NCBI GenBank assembly: GCA_002368665.1
Contig: DFEK01000001.1
Span: 419,921-483,920 of the forward strand
Direction of reading: 5' to 3'
Source of the DNA: Lachnospiraceae bacterium UBA3804
GTDB lineage: Bacteria; Bacillota; Clostridia; Lachnospirales; Lachnospiraceae
Length of the DNA: 64,000 nt
Shown here: in pieces, positions 24,453-34,349 of the stretch
Layout: every line of letters begins with the position of its first letter
Position numbering within the stretch: the stretch's first letter is position 1
Notes under the pieces: model-generated
What the model saw: the letters and a program-made list of their open reading frames with translations, nothing else
Databases searched by the model: none
Told to the model about the DNA's origin: nothing
Position numbers and translations under genes: made by a program

Positions 24453-25478
24453 TTACAATATAATCATTGCATCGCCGAACGAGAAGAAACGATACTTCTC
24501 TTTTACGGCTTCTTCATACGCTTTCAGGACATTTTCCCTTCCGGCCAGTGCGGAAACCAGCATTATGAGCGTAGATTCCGGCAAATGAAAATTCGTGATC
24601 AGTCCGTCAAGTACCTTGAATTGATATCCGGGGTAAATAAAAATCTCCGTGTTTTCGCATTTCGGCAAAACTTTACCGTTCTCATCCGCAGCGCTTTCAA
24701 TAGTTCGACACGACGTTGTTCCGACACAAATTACTCTTCCGCCGCGCTCTTTGCAGGCATTGATCCGGTTCGCCGCATCTTCACTTACTTCATAATATTC
24801 CGAATGCATATGGTGGTCTAAGATATTTTCTTCCTTCACCGGACGGAACGTTCCCAAACCCACATGAAGCATGACAAAAACGATATCTACGCCCATGGCT
24901 TTGATTTCATCAAGCAGTTGGGGTGTAAAATGAAGACCGGCCGTCGGTGCGGCTGCGGAGCCTTCGTATTTGGCGTAAACCGTCTGATAACGGTTTTTAT
25001 CCTGTAATTTATGCGTAATATAAGGAGGAAGTGGCATTTCGCCTAAAGAATCAAGAATCTCTTCCCAAATCCCCTCATATTCAAAATGCACCAGGCGTTT
25101 TCCCTCTTCCGCAATTCCAACGATCTCGGCATTTAATTTGCCTTCTCCGAAGGAAAAACGCATGCCCTCGCGCGCTTTCTTACCGGGTTTGACCAATGTT
25201 TCCCAAACATCACCTTCCAGGCGCTTCAAAAGCAGGAATTCAACAACCGCTCCCGTGCCTTCTTTCGTTCCGTAAAGCCTGGCCGGAATCACCTTGGTAT
25301 TATTCAAAACCAGGCAGTCTCCGGGTCTTAGAAACGAAGGAACTTCCTTGAAGATATGATGCTCATAAGCACCGGTTTCTTTATTCAAATATAATAATCT
25401 TGATGAACTGCGATCCTCTAAAGGATCCTGCGCAATCAATTCCTGCGGCAGATCATAGTAGAAATCTGATTTATTCAT
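24453..25478 (-). CDS. queA: S-adenosylmethionine:tRNA ribosyltransferase-isomerase QueA
   Basis: Transfers the ribosyl moiety of S-adenosylmethionine to 7-aminomethyl-deazaguanine in tRNA, making epoxyqueuosine. The 341-residue protein has the N-terminal FYYDLPQELIAQDPLEDRSSSRLL type start, VLNNTKVIPARLYG, PTAGLHFT and HVGLGTFRPV motifs. No tgt gene is adjacent. No clear ribosome binding site is visible before the ATG, which is unusual here. The intergenic repeat copy lies directly upstream. Confidence 0.95.
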   Translation of the reverse strand: MNKSDFYYDLPQELIAQDPLEDRSSSRLLYLNKETGAYEHHIFKEVPSFLRPGDCLVLNNTKVIPARLYGTKEGTGAVVEFLLLKRLEGDVWETLVKPGKKAREGMRFSFGEGKLNAEIVGIAEEGKRLVHFEYEGIWEEILDSLGEMPLPPYITHKLQDKNRYQTVYAKYEGSAAAPTAGLHFTPQLLDEIKAMGVDIVFVMLHVGLGTFRPVKEENILDHHMHSEYYEVSEDAANRINACKERGGRVICVGTTSCRTIESAADENGKVLPKCENTEIFIYPGYQFKVLDGLITNFHLPESTLIMLVSALAGRENVLKAYEEAVKEKYRFFSFGDAMIIL

Positions 25479-25521
25479 AGTATTTATGGCTCATATTATA
25501 GATTAACGGAATCGAACGGCC

Positions 25522-25597
25522 GTCATGTAGACTTCTCGAAGGGCGAGTTGCCACTGCATCCGAGTCCCTGAGAGAATGTCGTGATGACGGACGCCGA
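25522..25597 (-). repeat. Hairpin-forming intergenic repeat, copy 2 (inverted)
   Basis: Reverse complement of the element at 21126-21212, sharing long blocks such as CTTCTCGAAGGGCGAGTTG and CCACTGCATCCGAGTCCC, and the terminal GTCAT / ATGAC pair. It occupies the apeA-queA gap, in non-coding DNA. Confidence 0.75.
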
Positions 25598-25605
25598 GCC
25601 ATTCC

Positions 25606-27027
25606 TTACATGTTCTTGATGAATGATAAGTATCCACGGTAGGTTTCGTAGATGTCGGCTTTGCTGATGACTTCGAAGGGAGCGTGCATGTTCAGGACCG
25701 CTACGCCGCAGTCGATTACGTTCATGCCGTATTTGGCAAGGATGTAGGCGATGGTTCCGCCGCCGCCGAGGTCGACTTTGCCGAGTTCCGCAAGCTGGAT
25801 CGATACATTATCCTTATCGAATACGGAACGGAGTTTTCCGATGTATTCGGCGTCCGCATCGTTGGAGCCTGATTTACCGCGGGAACCCGTGAATTTGCAA
25901 AGAACCATACCTTTTCCGAGATATGCGACATTTTTCTTATCGAAACTTCCCGCATATGTAGGATCGAAAGCGCTTGAAACGTCGGAAGAAAGCATATTCG
26001 AATTCGATAAGCATCTTCTGAGCGTAAGTTCGCTGTCTTTGCCCATTAATGCAAGAATCTCCGCAACGGTATTTTCAAAGAAGAACGAGGTCATACCGGT
26101 CGCTCCGACCGAACCGATCTCCTCTTTATCGACCAGAATACAGCAAGCGGTACGTGCGGGTACAGGTGCATCAAGCAAAGCTCTTAAGGACGGATATGCG
26201 CAGCATCTGTCATCATGTCCGTATCCCATGATCATGCTTCTGTCCAGGCCGCAGTCTCTTGCTTTTCCGGCAGGAACGATTTCCAGTTCCGCAGAGAGGA
26301 AATCTTCTTCCTCCATGTCATAATACTCTTTTAAAAGTGCCAGAACGGACTTTTTCACTGCTTCCTTTTCGTCCGCATCCTCTTTATCCGCTTTGGCGGA
26401 ATTCTTTGTATTTTCTTTGGCTGCAGGCTTACTTCCTACGATAATATCCAAGGCTTCGCCTTCGATTACCTTGGCAGCTTTTTTCTCAAGCTGTTCCTGG
26501 GACAGATGAATCAGAAGATCCGAAATGAAGAATACCGGATCATCCTCTTCTTCTCCGAGATTTACGATAGTTGTGGTAAGGTCCTTCTTTACAACAACGC
26601 CGTGAATGGCAAGAGGAATCGTTACCCACTGGTATTTCTTGATTCCGCCGTAATAATGGGTGTCAAGATATGCAAGTCCTCCGTCCTCATATAAAGGATT
26701 CTGCTTCACGTCAAGGCGCGGGGAATCAATATGAGCACCGAGAATATTCATTCCGTTCTCCATCGGTTCCTTACCGATACGGAAAGCCAGAATGCCTTTG
26801 TTTTTGTTTACCGAATAGAGTTTATCTCCGGCTTTGACTTTTTTACCTGCGGCTAATACTCTGCCAAGTTCCTGATATCCTGCATTTTCAAGGTCATTTA
26901 CGAGATAATCGGTGCATTCGCGTTCGGTTTTACATTCCGAAATAAAAGTTCTGTAATCTGTTGAAAATGCTTCAAGTTCGGTTAACTGTTTTTTGTTATA
27001 TTTGTTCCAAACCGTTTTGTTATTCAT
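25606..27027 (-). CDS. M18 family aspartyl aminopeptidase
   Basis: Zinc metallo-aminopeptidase releasing N-terminal acidic residues, 473 residues. Metal ligand segments are GAHIDSPRLD, VDKEEIGSVGATG (catalytic Glu), and HAPFEVISKAD at the end. An internal low-complexity charged insertion (about residues 205-225, with KENTKNSAKADKEDADEKEA) separates parts of the dodecamer-forming domain. No signal peptide, so cytoplasmic. It follows pheT by 21 bases and may be read through from the pheS promoter. Confidence 0.92.
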   Translation of the reverse strand: MNNKTVWNKYNKKQLTELEAFSTDYRTFISECKTERECTDYLVNDLENAGYQELGRVLAAGKKVKAGDKLYSVNKNKGILAFRIGKEPMENGMNILGAHIDSPRLDVKQNPLYEDGGLAYLDTHYYGGIKKYQWVTIPLAIHGVVVKKDLTTTIVNLGEEEDDPVFFISDLLIHLSQEQLEKKAAKVIEGEALDIIVGSKPAAKENTKNSAKADKEDADEKEAVKKSVLALLKEYYDMEEEDFLSAELEIVPAGKARDCGLDRSMIMGYGHDDRCCAYPSLRALLDAPVPARTACCILVDKEEIGSVGATGMTSFFFENTVAEILALMGKDSELTLRRCLSNSNMLSSDVSSAFDPTYAGSFDKKNVAYLGKGMVLCKFTGSRGKSGSNDADAEYIGKLRSVFDKDNVSIQLAELGKVDLGGGGTIAYILAKYGMNVIDCGVAVLNMHAPFEVISKADIYETYRGYLSFIKNM

Positions 27028-27048
27028 GGAATACTCCTTTTCTTAATT

Positions 27049-29469
27049 TTACTGTCTTAAGCTGATTCCGAGGCTTTCGAGTCCGTTCATGATTTTCTTC
27101 ATGGCGGAATTTACTTCGTCATCCTGCAAAGTCTTCGTCTTATCACGGAAGGTTAACGCATAAGCCATGGACTTGTGATCCTTATCGATCTGCTCTCCTT
27201 CATAGATATCAAAGAGTTCGAAGCTTTCAAGAATTTTACCGCCGCGCTGGGAAATCATCTTCTCGATGGTTCCTGCAAGAACTTCTCTGGGAACTACCAT
27301 GGAAATATCTCTCGTTACGGCAGGGAATTTGGCAATTCCCGCATACTTTCTGTCATAGGATGTGATCGGCAGGATCTTCGGAAGATCCAGAACAGCCACA
27401 TATACTCTGGTCTTGATATTATAATTCTCCAAAACAATGGGATGAACTTCACCGAGATAACCGATGACTTCACCGTCATAAATTACATTGGCCTGACGTC
27501 CGGGATGTAAGAACGGTTTGCCGGAATTCGGATCATACTCTTCTTTCTTCTTGGCACCAAGTGCGAAGAGTGTTGTTTCAACCGCACCCTTCATGCAATA
27601 GAAATCGCCTTCTCCGTAGAAACCGAAGGTTAACTGCATTCTCTCGTCGGGATAATCCGTAAGAGGTAAAGACTTCGGAATATAGATGTTGGCAAGTTCA
27701 TATAATCTGGTATTTTTGTTTCTTCTGTTGAAGTTCGTGGAAAGTGAAGTCAGCATTCCGTTTAAAGGCAGGGTTCTCATAATGGAGAAATCCTCTCCCA
27801 AAGGATTGGAAATCGTGATTGCCTGACGCTCGGGTGCATCTGCGGGAAGCAGCAATTTATCGAATACCTTCGGACTTTCAAAGGAATATGTCATTGCCTG
27901 GGAGAATCCGCAGTACTCTGCCACGCTTCTGCATTCCTGTTCAATGCGAAGTTTGTAGGACAATCCGCCTGCAATACCCTGTCCTGCGGGAAGAGTTACG
28001 GGAATCTTGTCATAACCGTAGAATCTTGCAACTTCTTCCGCAATGTCGCAGAAGCCTTCCAGGTCCTGACGGAAGGAAGGAATGGTAATCATCTTCTTAT
28101 CTTCATCGAGTTTCAATTCAAGACGGTCAAAAATCGCCAACATTTCATCCACGCTGATATCGGTACCGAGCATGGCATTGATCCGTTCGGGCTCAAAAGG
28201 AATCTGACGAAGCTCTTTTAAGGGAGCTTTCACATCAACCATTCCTCCCACAACCTCACCGCAGCCGAGTTCTTCAACCAGCTGGCATGCACGATTGATT
28301 GCATCTTCTGCGTTTCTGGGATCGAGACCTTTTTCGAATTTACCTGAAGAATCCGTACGAAGACCGATTCTCTTGGCACTCTTTCGGATATTTGCACCAT
28401 GGAAGGTTGCAGACTCGAATAAAACAGTCTGAACATCATCTGTAATCATGGAGTTTTCACCGCCCATGATACCAGCCAAAGCAACAGGGCCTTCCCCGTC
28501 ACAAATTGTCAGAACCTCTTTATCAAGCGTTCTTTCCTGACCGTCTAAGGTCACAAATTTCATACCGTCTTCGGCACGCTTTACAACAATTTTCTTGCCG
28601 CGAATGGTGGAATAATCGAACGCATGCATCGGCTGTCCGTACTCTTCCATTACATAGTTTGTAATATCAACGAGGTTGTTAATCGGGCGGATACCGCTCT
28701 TGGCCAGTCTTCTTTGCATCCATTCGGGAGAAGGACCGATCTTAATGTTTTTAACGACTCTTGCGCAATATCTGCTGCAAAGATCGGGATCCTTTACTTC
28801 AACGGAAATATAATCCGCTGCATTCTCGGAATTTCCTTTTGCTTCGGGAACGGGCGGAACAAACGGCAGTTTAAAAGTGGCAGCCGCTTCTCTTGCTATA
28901 CCCAGAACGGAATAACAATCCACGCGGTTTGAAGTAATCTCATATTCAAAAACCGTATCGCGGAGGCCCAGAAGTTCAATCGCATCCGCACCGACGGGTG
29001 TATCCTTCGGGAAAATATAAATTCCGTATTCAGGTGCTTCCGGATAGAAATTACGGTTGCTTCCGAGTTCTTCGATGGAACACATCATGCCGAAGGATTC
29101 CACGCCGCGAAGCTTACCGTTTTTGATCGTAATACCGTCTTCCGGAAGCGGACCGCCGTCATGTCCGCCGGCAACTTTACCGCCGTCGATAACAACGGGA
29201 ACCTTGTCTCCAACGGAAACATTCGGAGCACCGGTTACGATTTGTAACTGCTTATCGCCTAAGTTTACCTGGCAGATAATGAGTTTATCCGCATCGGGAT
29301 GTTTTTCGATGGATAAAATCTCACCGACATAAATGTCTTTTAAATTCTTATCAAGACGCTCAAAACCTTCTACCTTGGTTCCGGTCAATGTCATTGCGTC
29401 CGTATATTCCTGATCCGTACAATTTAATTCGGGCACATACGCCTTAATCCATGAAAGTGCTGTATTCAT
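27049..29469 (-). CDS. pheT: Phenylalanyl-tRNA synthetase beta subunit
   Basis: Forms the heterotetramer with PheS. At 806 residues it has the usual domains in order: tRNA-binding EMAP-like domain near residues 40-150, B3/B4 editing domain (about 205-370, AYCARVVKNIKIG-like region), B5 (about 400-470), the catalytic-like core, and the anticodon-binding FDX-ACB domain at the end (KFPAVTRDISMVV). It follows pheS by 16 bases and is controlled by the same T-box leader. Confidence 0.97.
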   Translation of the reverse strand: MNTALSWIKAYVPELNCTDQEYTDAMTLTGTKVEGFERLDKNLKDIYVGEILSIEKHPDADKLIICQVNLGDKQLQIVTGAPNVSVGDKVPVVIDGGKVAGGHDGGPLPEDGITIKNGKLRGVESFGMMCSIEELGSNRNFYPEAPEYGIYIFPKDTPVGADAIELLGLRDTVFEYEITSNRVDCYSVLGIAREAAATFKLPFVPPVPEAKGNSENAADYISVEVKDPDLCSRYCARVVKNIKIGPSPEWMQRRLAKSGIRPINNLVDITNYVMEEYGQPMHAFDYSTIRGKKIVVKRAEDGMKFVTLDGQERTLDKEVLTICDGEGPVALAGIMGGENSMITDDVQTVLFESATFHGANIRKSAKRIGLRTDSSGKFEKGLDPRNAEDAINRACQLVEELGCGEVVGGMVDVKAPLKELRQIPFEPERINAMLGTDISVDEMLAIFDRLELKLDEDKKMITIPSFRQDLEGFCDIAEEVARFYGYDKIPVTLPAGQGIAGGLSYKLRIEQECRSVAEYCGFSQAMTYSFESPKVFDKLLLPADAPERQAITISNPLGEDFSIMRTLPLNGMLTSLSTNFNRRNKNTRLYELANIYIPKSLPLTDYPDERMQLTFGFYGEGDFYCMKGAVETTLFALGAKKKEEYDPNSGKPFLHPGRQANVIYDGEVIGYLGEVHPIVLENYNIKTRVYVAVLDLPKILPITSYDRKYAGIAKFPAVTRDISMVVPREVLAGTIEKMISQRGGKILESFELFDIYEGEQIDKDHKSMAYALTFRDKTKTLQDDEVNSAMKKIMNGLESLGISLRQ

Positions 29470-29485
29470 TCTTCAAATCCTCCCA

Positions 29486-30505
29486 TTAAAACTGTTTCAA
29501 GAAGCGCTCATCGTTTTCATAAAGAAGACGCATGTCGTCAATTTCATACTTCAGTAACGCAATACGTTCCAATCCGACACCGAAAGCAAAACCGGTATAT
29601 TCGTTCGGATCAATATTGCATTTCTCGAGGACTCTGGGATGAACCATGCCACATCCTAAAATCTCAATCCAACCGGATCCTTTGCAGAAACGGCATCCGC
29701 TTCCGCCGCATTTAAAGCAGGAAACATCCACTTCTGCGGAAGGCTCGGTAAACGGGAAATGATGAGGGCGGAATTTTACTTTGGTGTCCTCACCGAACAT
29801 TTCCTTAGCAAACTCAGCGAGCGTACCCTTTAAATCGGCAAAGGTGATTCCCTTGTCGACAACCAGTCCTTCGATCTGGTGGAAGGAAGGGGAATGCGTT
29901 GCATCCACTTCATCCGCACGGAATACACGTCCGGGTGCAAGAATACGGATCGGAGGCTTGGAATTCTCCATGGCATGAATCTGCGTGGAGGAAGTCTGTG
30001 TACGAAGAAGCATTTCTCCGTTGATATAGAATGTATCCTGTTCGTCTTTGGCAGGATGATCCGCAGGGATATTCAAAGCTTCGAAGTTATAATAATCTTT
30101 CTCGATTTCAGGTCCTTCGGTAATTTCATAACCGAGGCCGATAAAGATTCTCTCCACTTCTTCCAAAGCGATCATATTCGGATGACGATGTCCGATCACG
30201 GGTTTCTTGGAAGGAAGCGTAACGTCGATGACTTCAGCTTTTAATTTTTTCTCCATAACGAGTTTCTGCATATTCTGTGCAGCTTCATCAAGCGCTTTCT
30301 CAATCTGTGCTCTCGCATCGTTGATCATCTGACCGATCTTCGGACGGTCTTCGGGCGCTACATCCTTTAAGGATTTCATGATGGCAGTCAATTCACCCTT
30401 TTTACCGAGAAGTGCAACTTTGATCTCGTTTAATTTCTCCGGAGTATCGGAATTCGCGATTTGTTCGGCTGTTCTTTTTTGCAGTTCTGCCAATTGTTCA
30501 AACAT
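29486..30505 (-). CDS. pheS: Phenylalanyl-tRNA synthetase alpha subunit
   Basis: Catalytic subunit, 339 residues from ATG 30505, which is preceded by GGAGGAATACTT. Class II motifs are seen: RHPNMIALEEVERIF, QTSSTQIHAM, FRADEVDATHSPSFHQIEG and GFAFGVGLERIALLKY. The in-frame extension up to 30625 crosses the ribosome binding site and the leader and is rejected. A phenylalanine T-box lies directly upstream. Confidence 0.97.
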   Translation of the reverse strand: MFEQLAELQKRTAEQIANSDTPEKLNEIKVALLGKKGELTAIMKSLKDVAPEDRPKIGQMINDARAQIEKALDEAAQNMQKLVMEKKLKAEVIDVTLPSKKPVIGHRHPNMIALEEVERIFIGLGYEITEGPEIEKDYYNFEALNIPADHPAKDEQDTFYINGEMLLRTQTSSTQIHAMENSKPPIRILAPGRVFRADEVDATHSPSFHQIEGLVVDKGITFADLKGTLAEFAKEMFGEDTKVKFRPHHFPFTEPSAEVDVSCFKCGGSGCRFCKGSGWIEILGCGMVHPRVLEKCNIDPNEYTGFAFGVGLERIALLKYEIDDMRLLYENDERFLKQF

Positions 30506-30575
30506 AAGTATTCCTCCATTCATGCATTGAATAAAAATCGGGTAGAAAAATACATTACGCGGCCTGCGCAATAAA

Positions 30576-30808
30576 TAAAAACGTCCCTCACTTACGTGAG
30601 GGACGAATATAATCCGCGGTACCACCCTGATTTATGTGTATCACATACTCTTAATTAACTTAACGCGTATATCACGGGCAAACCTACTGGCAATTGCGTT
30701 CAGATTACCGGCTCCGACGTGAAATTCGCCATTGGGATGCGGGTAAATCTCAGCAATTTTACCCTCTCTGTACTATCCCGGCTACTATGCGTCATCAAGG
30801 CCTTTAAC
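30576..30808 (-). promoter_or_regulatory. T-box leader of pheST
   Basis: The leader contains the T-box core AGGGTGGTACCGCG (30614-30629 region, minus strand), followed by a strong terminator stem GTCCCTCAC / GTGAGGGAC (30582-30604) and TTTTT. Uncharged tRNA binding should allow read-through. A candidate specifier triplet TTC (30721-30723, phenylalanine) is in the Stem I region. Read from the minus strand; the fold was not computed. Confidence 0.9.
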
Positions 30809-30814
30809 GGATTT

Positions 30815-30843
30815 ATTGTATGATGAAAACCGTTTTCTGTCAA
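30815..30843 (-). promoter_or_regulatory. Promoter of pheST
   Basis: TTGACA (30838-30843) and TACAAT (30815-30820) on the minus strand, 17 bases apart, just upstream of the T-box. Confidence 0.7.
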
Positions 30844-30856
30844 TCAATGACCGATT

Positions 30857-33298
30857 TTACTGGTTCTCTCTTACATAGATTTCGACACGGCTCTGTACAA
30901 CGCCGGCCACATCATCCAGAGATTTCTGATTATTGAAGTAAGCGCTTGCTTCCTCGTTAACCAGGGAAATAATGGATTCGTTTCCGCTTCTTAACGTGTT
31001 GCAGCTGTAAATGAAGTTCTTAACGTAATCCAAACGTTCCTGGGAAATAGGTTCTATTTCTTTCTGTCCCTGAGGAGTGTAAACGGACTCTTTGTAATAG
31101 GTTTTCTTTCCGTCTTCAAAGTAGAAAGGATCTTCCATGGAAATCTCCCCAAGGCGGTCAAAAGCAGCCTTCTTGGACGGGAAATTATAGGTGTAGGAGT
31201 CTTCTTCCATGGTGCCTATCTGATAGGAATCTTCCATGAACAGTTTCAGGAATTCAAAGCATGCATCTTGATGTGCGGTATTGTTGGCAATGGCAATGGA
31301 TACTTCGGGAATGATGACACCGGCTTTCTCACCTTCCATGGAAGGATAACCGATCAGAGCGGCTCTGTCATGAACTTTACCGAGTTCTTCACGATTAAAT
31401 GCTCTGAAGCTGCTTAAATTCATGTTCTCGGCAACGATTGCATTTCTCGGGAAAAGTTCGGACTCATCAATATGCTCAAATTTCTCATAAGCCTTATCAA
31501 AATCATCAGGATAATTCTTTGCCCACTCAAGAAGATCTTTGAAGCCCTGTGTATTGAATTTGCAGGTTCCGGATGCAACATCATAGAACTCATCCGAGTT
31601 ATTGTACATGACATTCTGGATAAGATCTGCTCTGACCGTATAAGGAACTGCAGATCCGACACAATTATACTGCTGTTCCAATGTGGCGAAATCTTTAAAG
31701 GAAAGGCCTTTCTTACCCTTTAAATTAGCTTCCTTCGTGATCATGCAATAAACGGTAAATTTAGGGATAAACATATAAAGTTTACCGTCTTTGGAACCTG
31801 CATCCAGAACATTCGGAAGGAAGTCGTCTTTGTTAACTCCGTTTTTCTGCATGATCGGATAAAGATCCGCGAACACTTTCTTGTCAGCGTAAACATTGGT
31901 GTCTGATAAATCATTGGTAAGAATAATATCCGGACCGCAATTGGTCAGAATATCATTTCTAAGCTGTTTCTCGGCAGCAGTGGGATCTTCGGAAGAATTG
32001 TATACAGAATAATCGAACGTACGGATTCTGTATTCTTCGTTGGACTTATTAAACTTCATAACCATTGCGTTGACATCGCTATATCCGAGATACAGACCGC
32101 CAAGAACAATGATCTTCTTTTCTTTTACATCTTCGGGATTTACCTTTGTATAGAGGCTCACTCCTTCTTCGGAGCCTTCCATGCTATTAGTGGAAAAGAG
32201 GAAATTCTTCGGATCAATTGTACAAATGGAATTTACGAAAGAACCCTGCATATCGGAATCCAGGAAGTTCATGATCATGGTTTCTTTGCCGTCCGCAAAA
32301 TTGTATCCGTAGATGGCCATATTATTCTTTAAGTAAAAATCATAACCGTCGCCGGCTAATAAAATACCGTAACCGGTTAAGTTTACGTTTCCGACAAACT
32401 GCCCGGAAACGAAATCAACCTTCTTTGCAACAAGTCCGCTTCCGCCGTATTCGGTAGTATATACATCTCCTGCAGCATTTGCAACGATACTGTTGATGTA
32501 TGCACCGGAAGTGATTTCAACAGCGCCGTTTTTCTTGCCGTTGGCGTCAAACTTAATGACCGCATCGTCTCCGACCAACGCCACGCTGCCGTCAGTAAAG
32601 TATGCTACGGAATCGGTGCTTATGGTATCAAAACCATCCAATTTGGCACGATTGGTCTCTGCTCCGTCAGCGCTGACGGTTAAAAGGAATACGCCCGTAC
32701 CATAAGATTCTTCGGTATCAAATACAGATTCCACAACACGAATGTTCTTGGAAGCGTCAACAAATGCAAGAGCAGCGGAACGGGAACCTTTACCGGCAAT
32801 ATATTTTCCGGTCTTATAAATGTTTCCTTCCTTGTCTCCGATTGCATATTTCAAAACGTATCCGGGTGTCGAAAGCTGAGTATTCTCCTCATCTGTCGGC
32901 TCTTCCGTTTCTCCGTCTTCTTCAGATTCTTCAGACTCGGAAGTTTCCTCGGTTGCGGGAGCCTCCTCCGTTGCCGGTTCGGAATCCGTTTCGGATGTAT
33001 CTTCGGTTACTTCTTCGGTATCTACGCCGGTCTGATCTTCATAATCAGAGGACTCATAAGAGCAAACGTAATAGATTACGTCAGTACCGTTCGATATAAT
33101 GTAATCGGGAAGATAATCCAGTGTAATATCACTTGACTTCTTAAAAGTCGCATCCTTGGCACTGGAAGCATCCGCAAGATTTGCGATGGCGCCTTCTCCT
33201 CTTTTACCCTTCTTTTTACAGCCGCTCAAGGGTGCCATAAGGCCAATCACAAGAACAACACAAAGAAGTCTGGCAATCAGTTTTTTAGCTTTTCTCAT
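30857..33298 (-). CDS. Large extracellular solute-binding lipoprotein
   Basis: An 813-residue lipoprotein: lipobox LSGC (Cys about 27), then an N-terminal beta-repeat region (about 50-380), an acidic Glu/Thr/Ser-rich linker inserted at about 78-145, and a C-terminal family 1-type solute-binding domain (about 390-813) with VMKFNKSNEEYRIRTFDY, GPDIILTNDLSD and ACFEFLKLFME segments. Unusually long for a binding protein; the N-terminal repeats resemble a propeller. The substrate is unknown (sugar or oligosaccharide likely). No permease or ATPase genes are adjacent; its neighbours are a YihY-type gene and the pheST leader. Confidence 0.85.
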   Translation of the reverse strand: MRKAKKLIARLLCVVLVIGLMAPLSGCKKKGKRGEGAIANLADASSAKDATFKKSSDITLDYLPDYIISNGTDVIYYVCSYESSDYEDQTGVDTEEVTEDTSETDSEPATEEAPATEETSESEESEEDGETEEPTDEENTQLSTPGYVLKYAIGDKEGNIYKTGKYIAGKGSRSAALAFVDASKNIRVVESVFDTEESYGTGVFLLTVSADGAETNRAKLDGFDTISTDSVAYFTDGSVALVGDDAVIKFDANGKKNGAVEITSGAYINSIVANAAGDVYTTEYGGSGLVAKKVDFVSGQFVGNVNLTGYGILLAGDGYDFYLKNNMAIYGYNFADGKETMIMNFLDSDMQGSFVNSICTIDPKNFLFSTNSMEGSEEGVSLYTKVNPEDVKEKKIIVLGGLYLGYSDVNAMVMKFNKSNEEYRIRTFDYSVYNSSEDPTAAEKQLRNDILTNCGPDIILTNDLSDTNVYADKKVFADLYPIMQKNGVNKDDFLPNVLDAGSKDGKLYMFIPKFTVYCMITKEANLKGKKGLSFKDFATLEQQYNCVGSAVPYTVRADLIQNVMYNNSDEFYDVASGTCKFNTQGFKDLLEWAKNYPDDFDKAYEKFEHIDESELFPRNAIVAENMNLSSFRAFNREELGKVHDRAALIGYPSMEGEKAGVIIPEVSIAIANNTAHQDACFEFLKLFMEDSYQIGTMEEDSYTYNFPSKKAAFDRLGEISMEDPFYFEDGKKTYYKESVYTPQGQKEIEPISQERLDYVKNFIYSCNTLRSGNESIISLVNEEASAYFNNQKSLDDVAGVVQSRVEIYVRENQ

Positions 33299-33327
33299 TC
33301 TCTTCTCTCCTTTACTTAAATGGAAAT

Positions 33328-34314
33328 CTATAATGCATTTTCTTGGTAAACATTGATATCCTCCGGTTTGTCACTTACCGTATTCTGGGACTTTTTCTTC
33401 AGTTTCTGAAGCGCATCTTTGCGTTCCACATCCGGAATCAATACTTCTTTTTCAAATATATTCTGGTCTTTCACTTTGCGGTTGGTCCGTTTCTCCTTAA
33501 GCTGGAAGGAAAACATATTTAACAAAGCGCCTGCAAAGAAAAAGGTCATAAATATGAAAATCCAGATCATCGTGATCATGATGGTCGCCATGGAGCCGTA
33601 CATGGAAAATCCGTGAAAATGATTCAGGTAATAATTGAATCCCATGGAGAACAATGTACATCCGACACCGGCGAACAAAGCTCCTCTCCACATGGTGTGC
33701 GGCCATCTCTTCCGATAAGGAACCAGACCGTACATCGTGGCAAACAAAAGCGCAAATGCGATCCACTCTACCAGATAGCGGTTATTCAACAAGGTCAGAT
33801 AGAAATTCAAATCCACCTTGAAATACAGCATGATTCTGGTAAGCATATATTTGGCCACGAAAGTAATCAATACCGATACCATAAGGAATACTACCAAAAG
33901 TATGGTATAAACGCAAGCCTCAAAACGAAGGAGTAAAAAAGGACGTTTTTCGTTTTTGACGCCGTAAACCGCATTCAATCCGCGTGTAATGGACTGCATT
34001 CCTTTTCCTGCGGACCAAACCAGTAATACAGCGGAAAGGATCAGGTAAAACGGATTCTGTGCCGTCATTTGCAATGTTACGGAATCAATAAAGGAATCCA
34101 GCGTTCCGGGAAGTACAATGGATAAAAACTTGCTAAGCTGCTCCTGCGTAACCGGGAAATACGGAACAATGGTCAAAACCAACGCGATCATGGGAATGAT
34201 GGATAAAAAAATATAAAAGGAAGCAGCGGCAGCATGCGCCGACACTTCCAGTTCTTTATACATCATACTGAATTTATACAGTTCGTGATTAATACGTCTG
34301 AAAAATCTTCCCAT
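33328..34314 (-). CDS. YihY/BrkB family membrane protein
   Basis: A polytopic inner-membrane protein of about 328 residues with six membrane segments and a long basic, cytoplasmic C-terminal tail. Family features are SAHAAAASFYIFLSIIPM at the start of the first segment and a GALFAGVGC segment. The family was once labelled RNase BN in error; its role is unknown. Start uncertain: an in-frame TTG at 34320 has GGAG at better spacing (five bases). The upstream region carries the structured RNA. Confidence 0.85.
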   Translation of the reverse strand: MGRFFRRINHELYKFSMMYKELEVSAHAAAASFYIFLSIIPMIALVLTIVPYFPVTQEQLSKFLSIVLPGTLDSFIDSVTLQMTAQNPFYLILSAVLLVWSAGKGMQSITRGLNAVYGVKNEKRPFLLLRFEACVYTILLVVFLMVSVLITFVAKYMLTRIMLYFKVDLNFYLTLLNNRYLVEWIAFALLFATMYGLVPYRKRWPHTMWRGALFAGVGCTLFSMGFNYYLNHFHGFSMYGSMATIMITMIWIFIFMTFFFAGALLNMFSFQLKEKRTNRKVKDQNIFEKEVLIPDVERKDALQKLKKKSQNTVSDKPEDINVYQENAL

Positions 34315-34349
34315 TCCCAAAAAGTCTCCAAATTACGGCTGCAGGCATA

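Noticed and set aside
29879..30244. Long plus-strand open frame opposite pheS
   Set aside because: It is a shadow of pheS codon use, with no start signals or recognisable protein.
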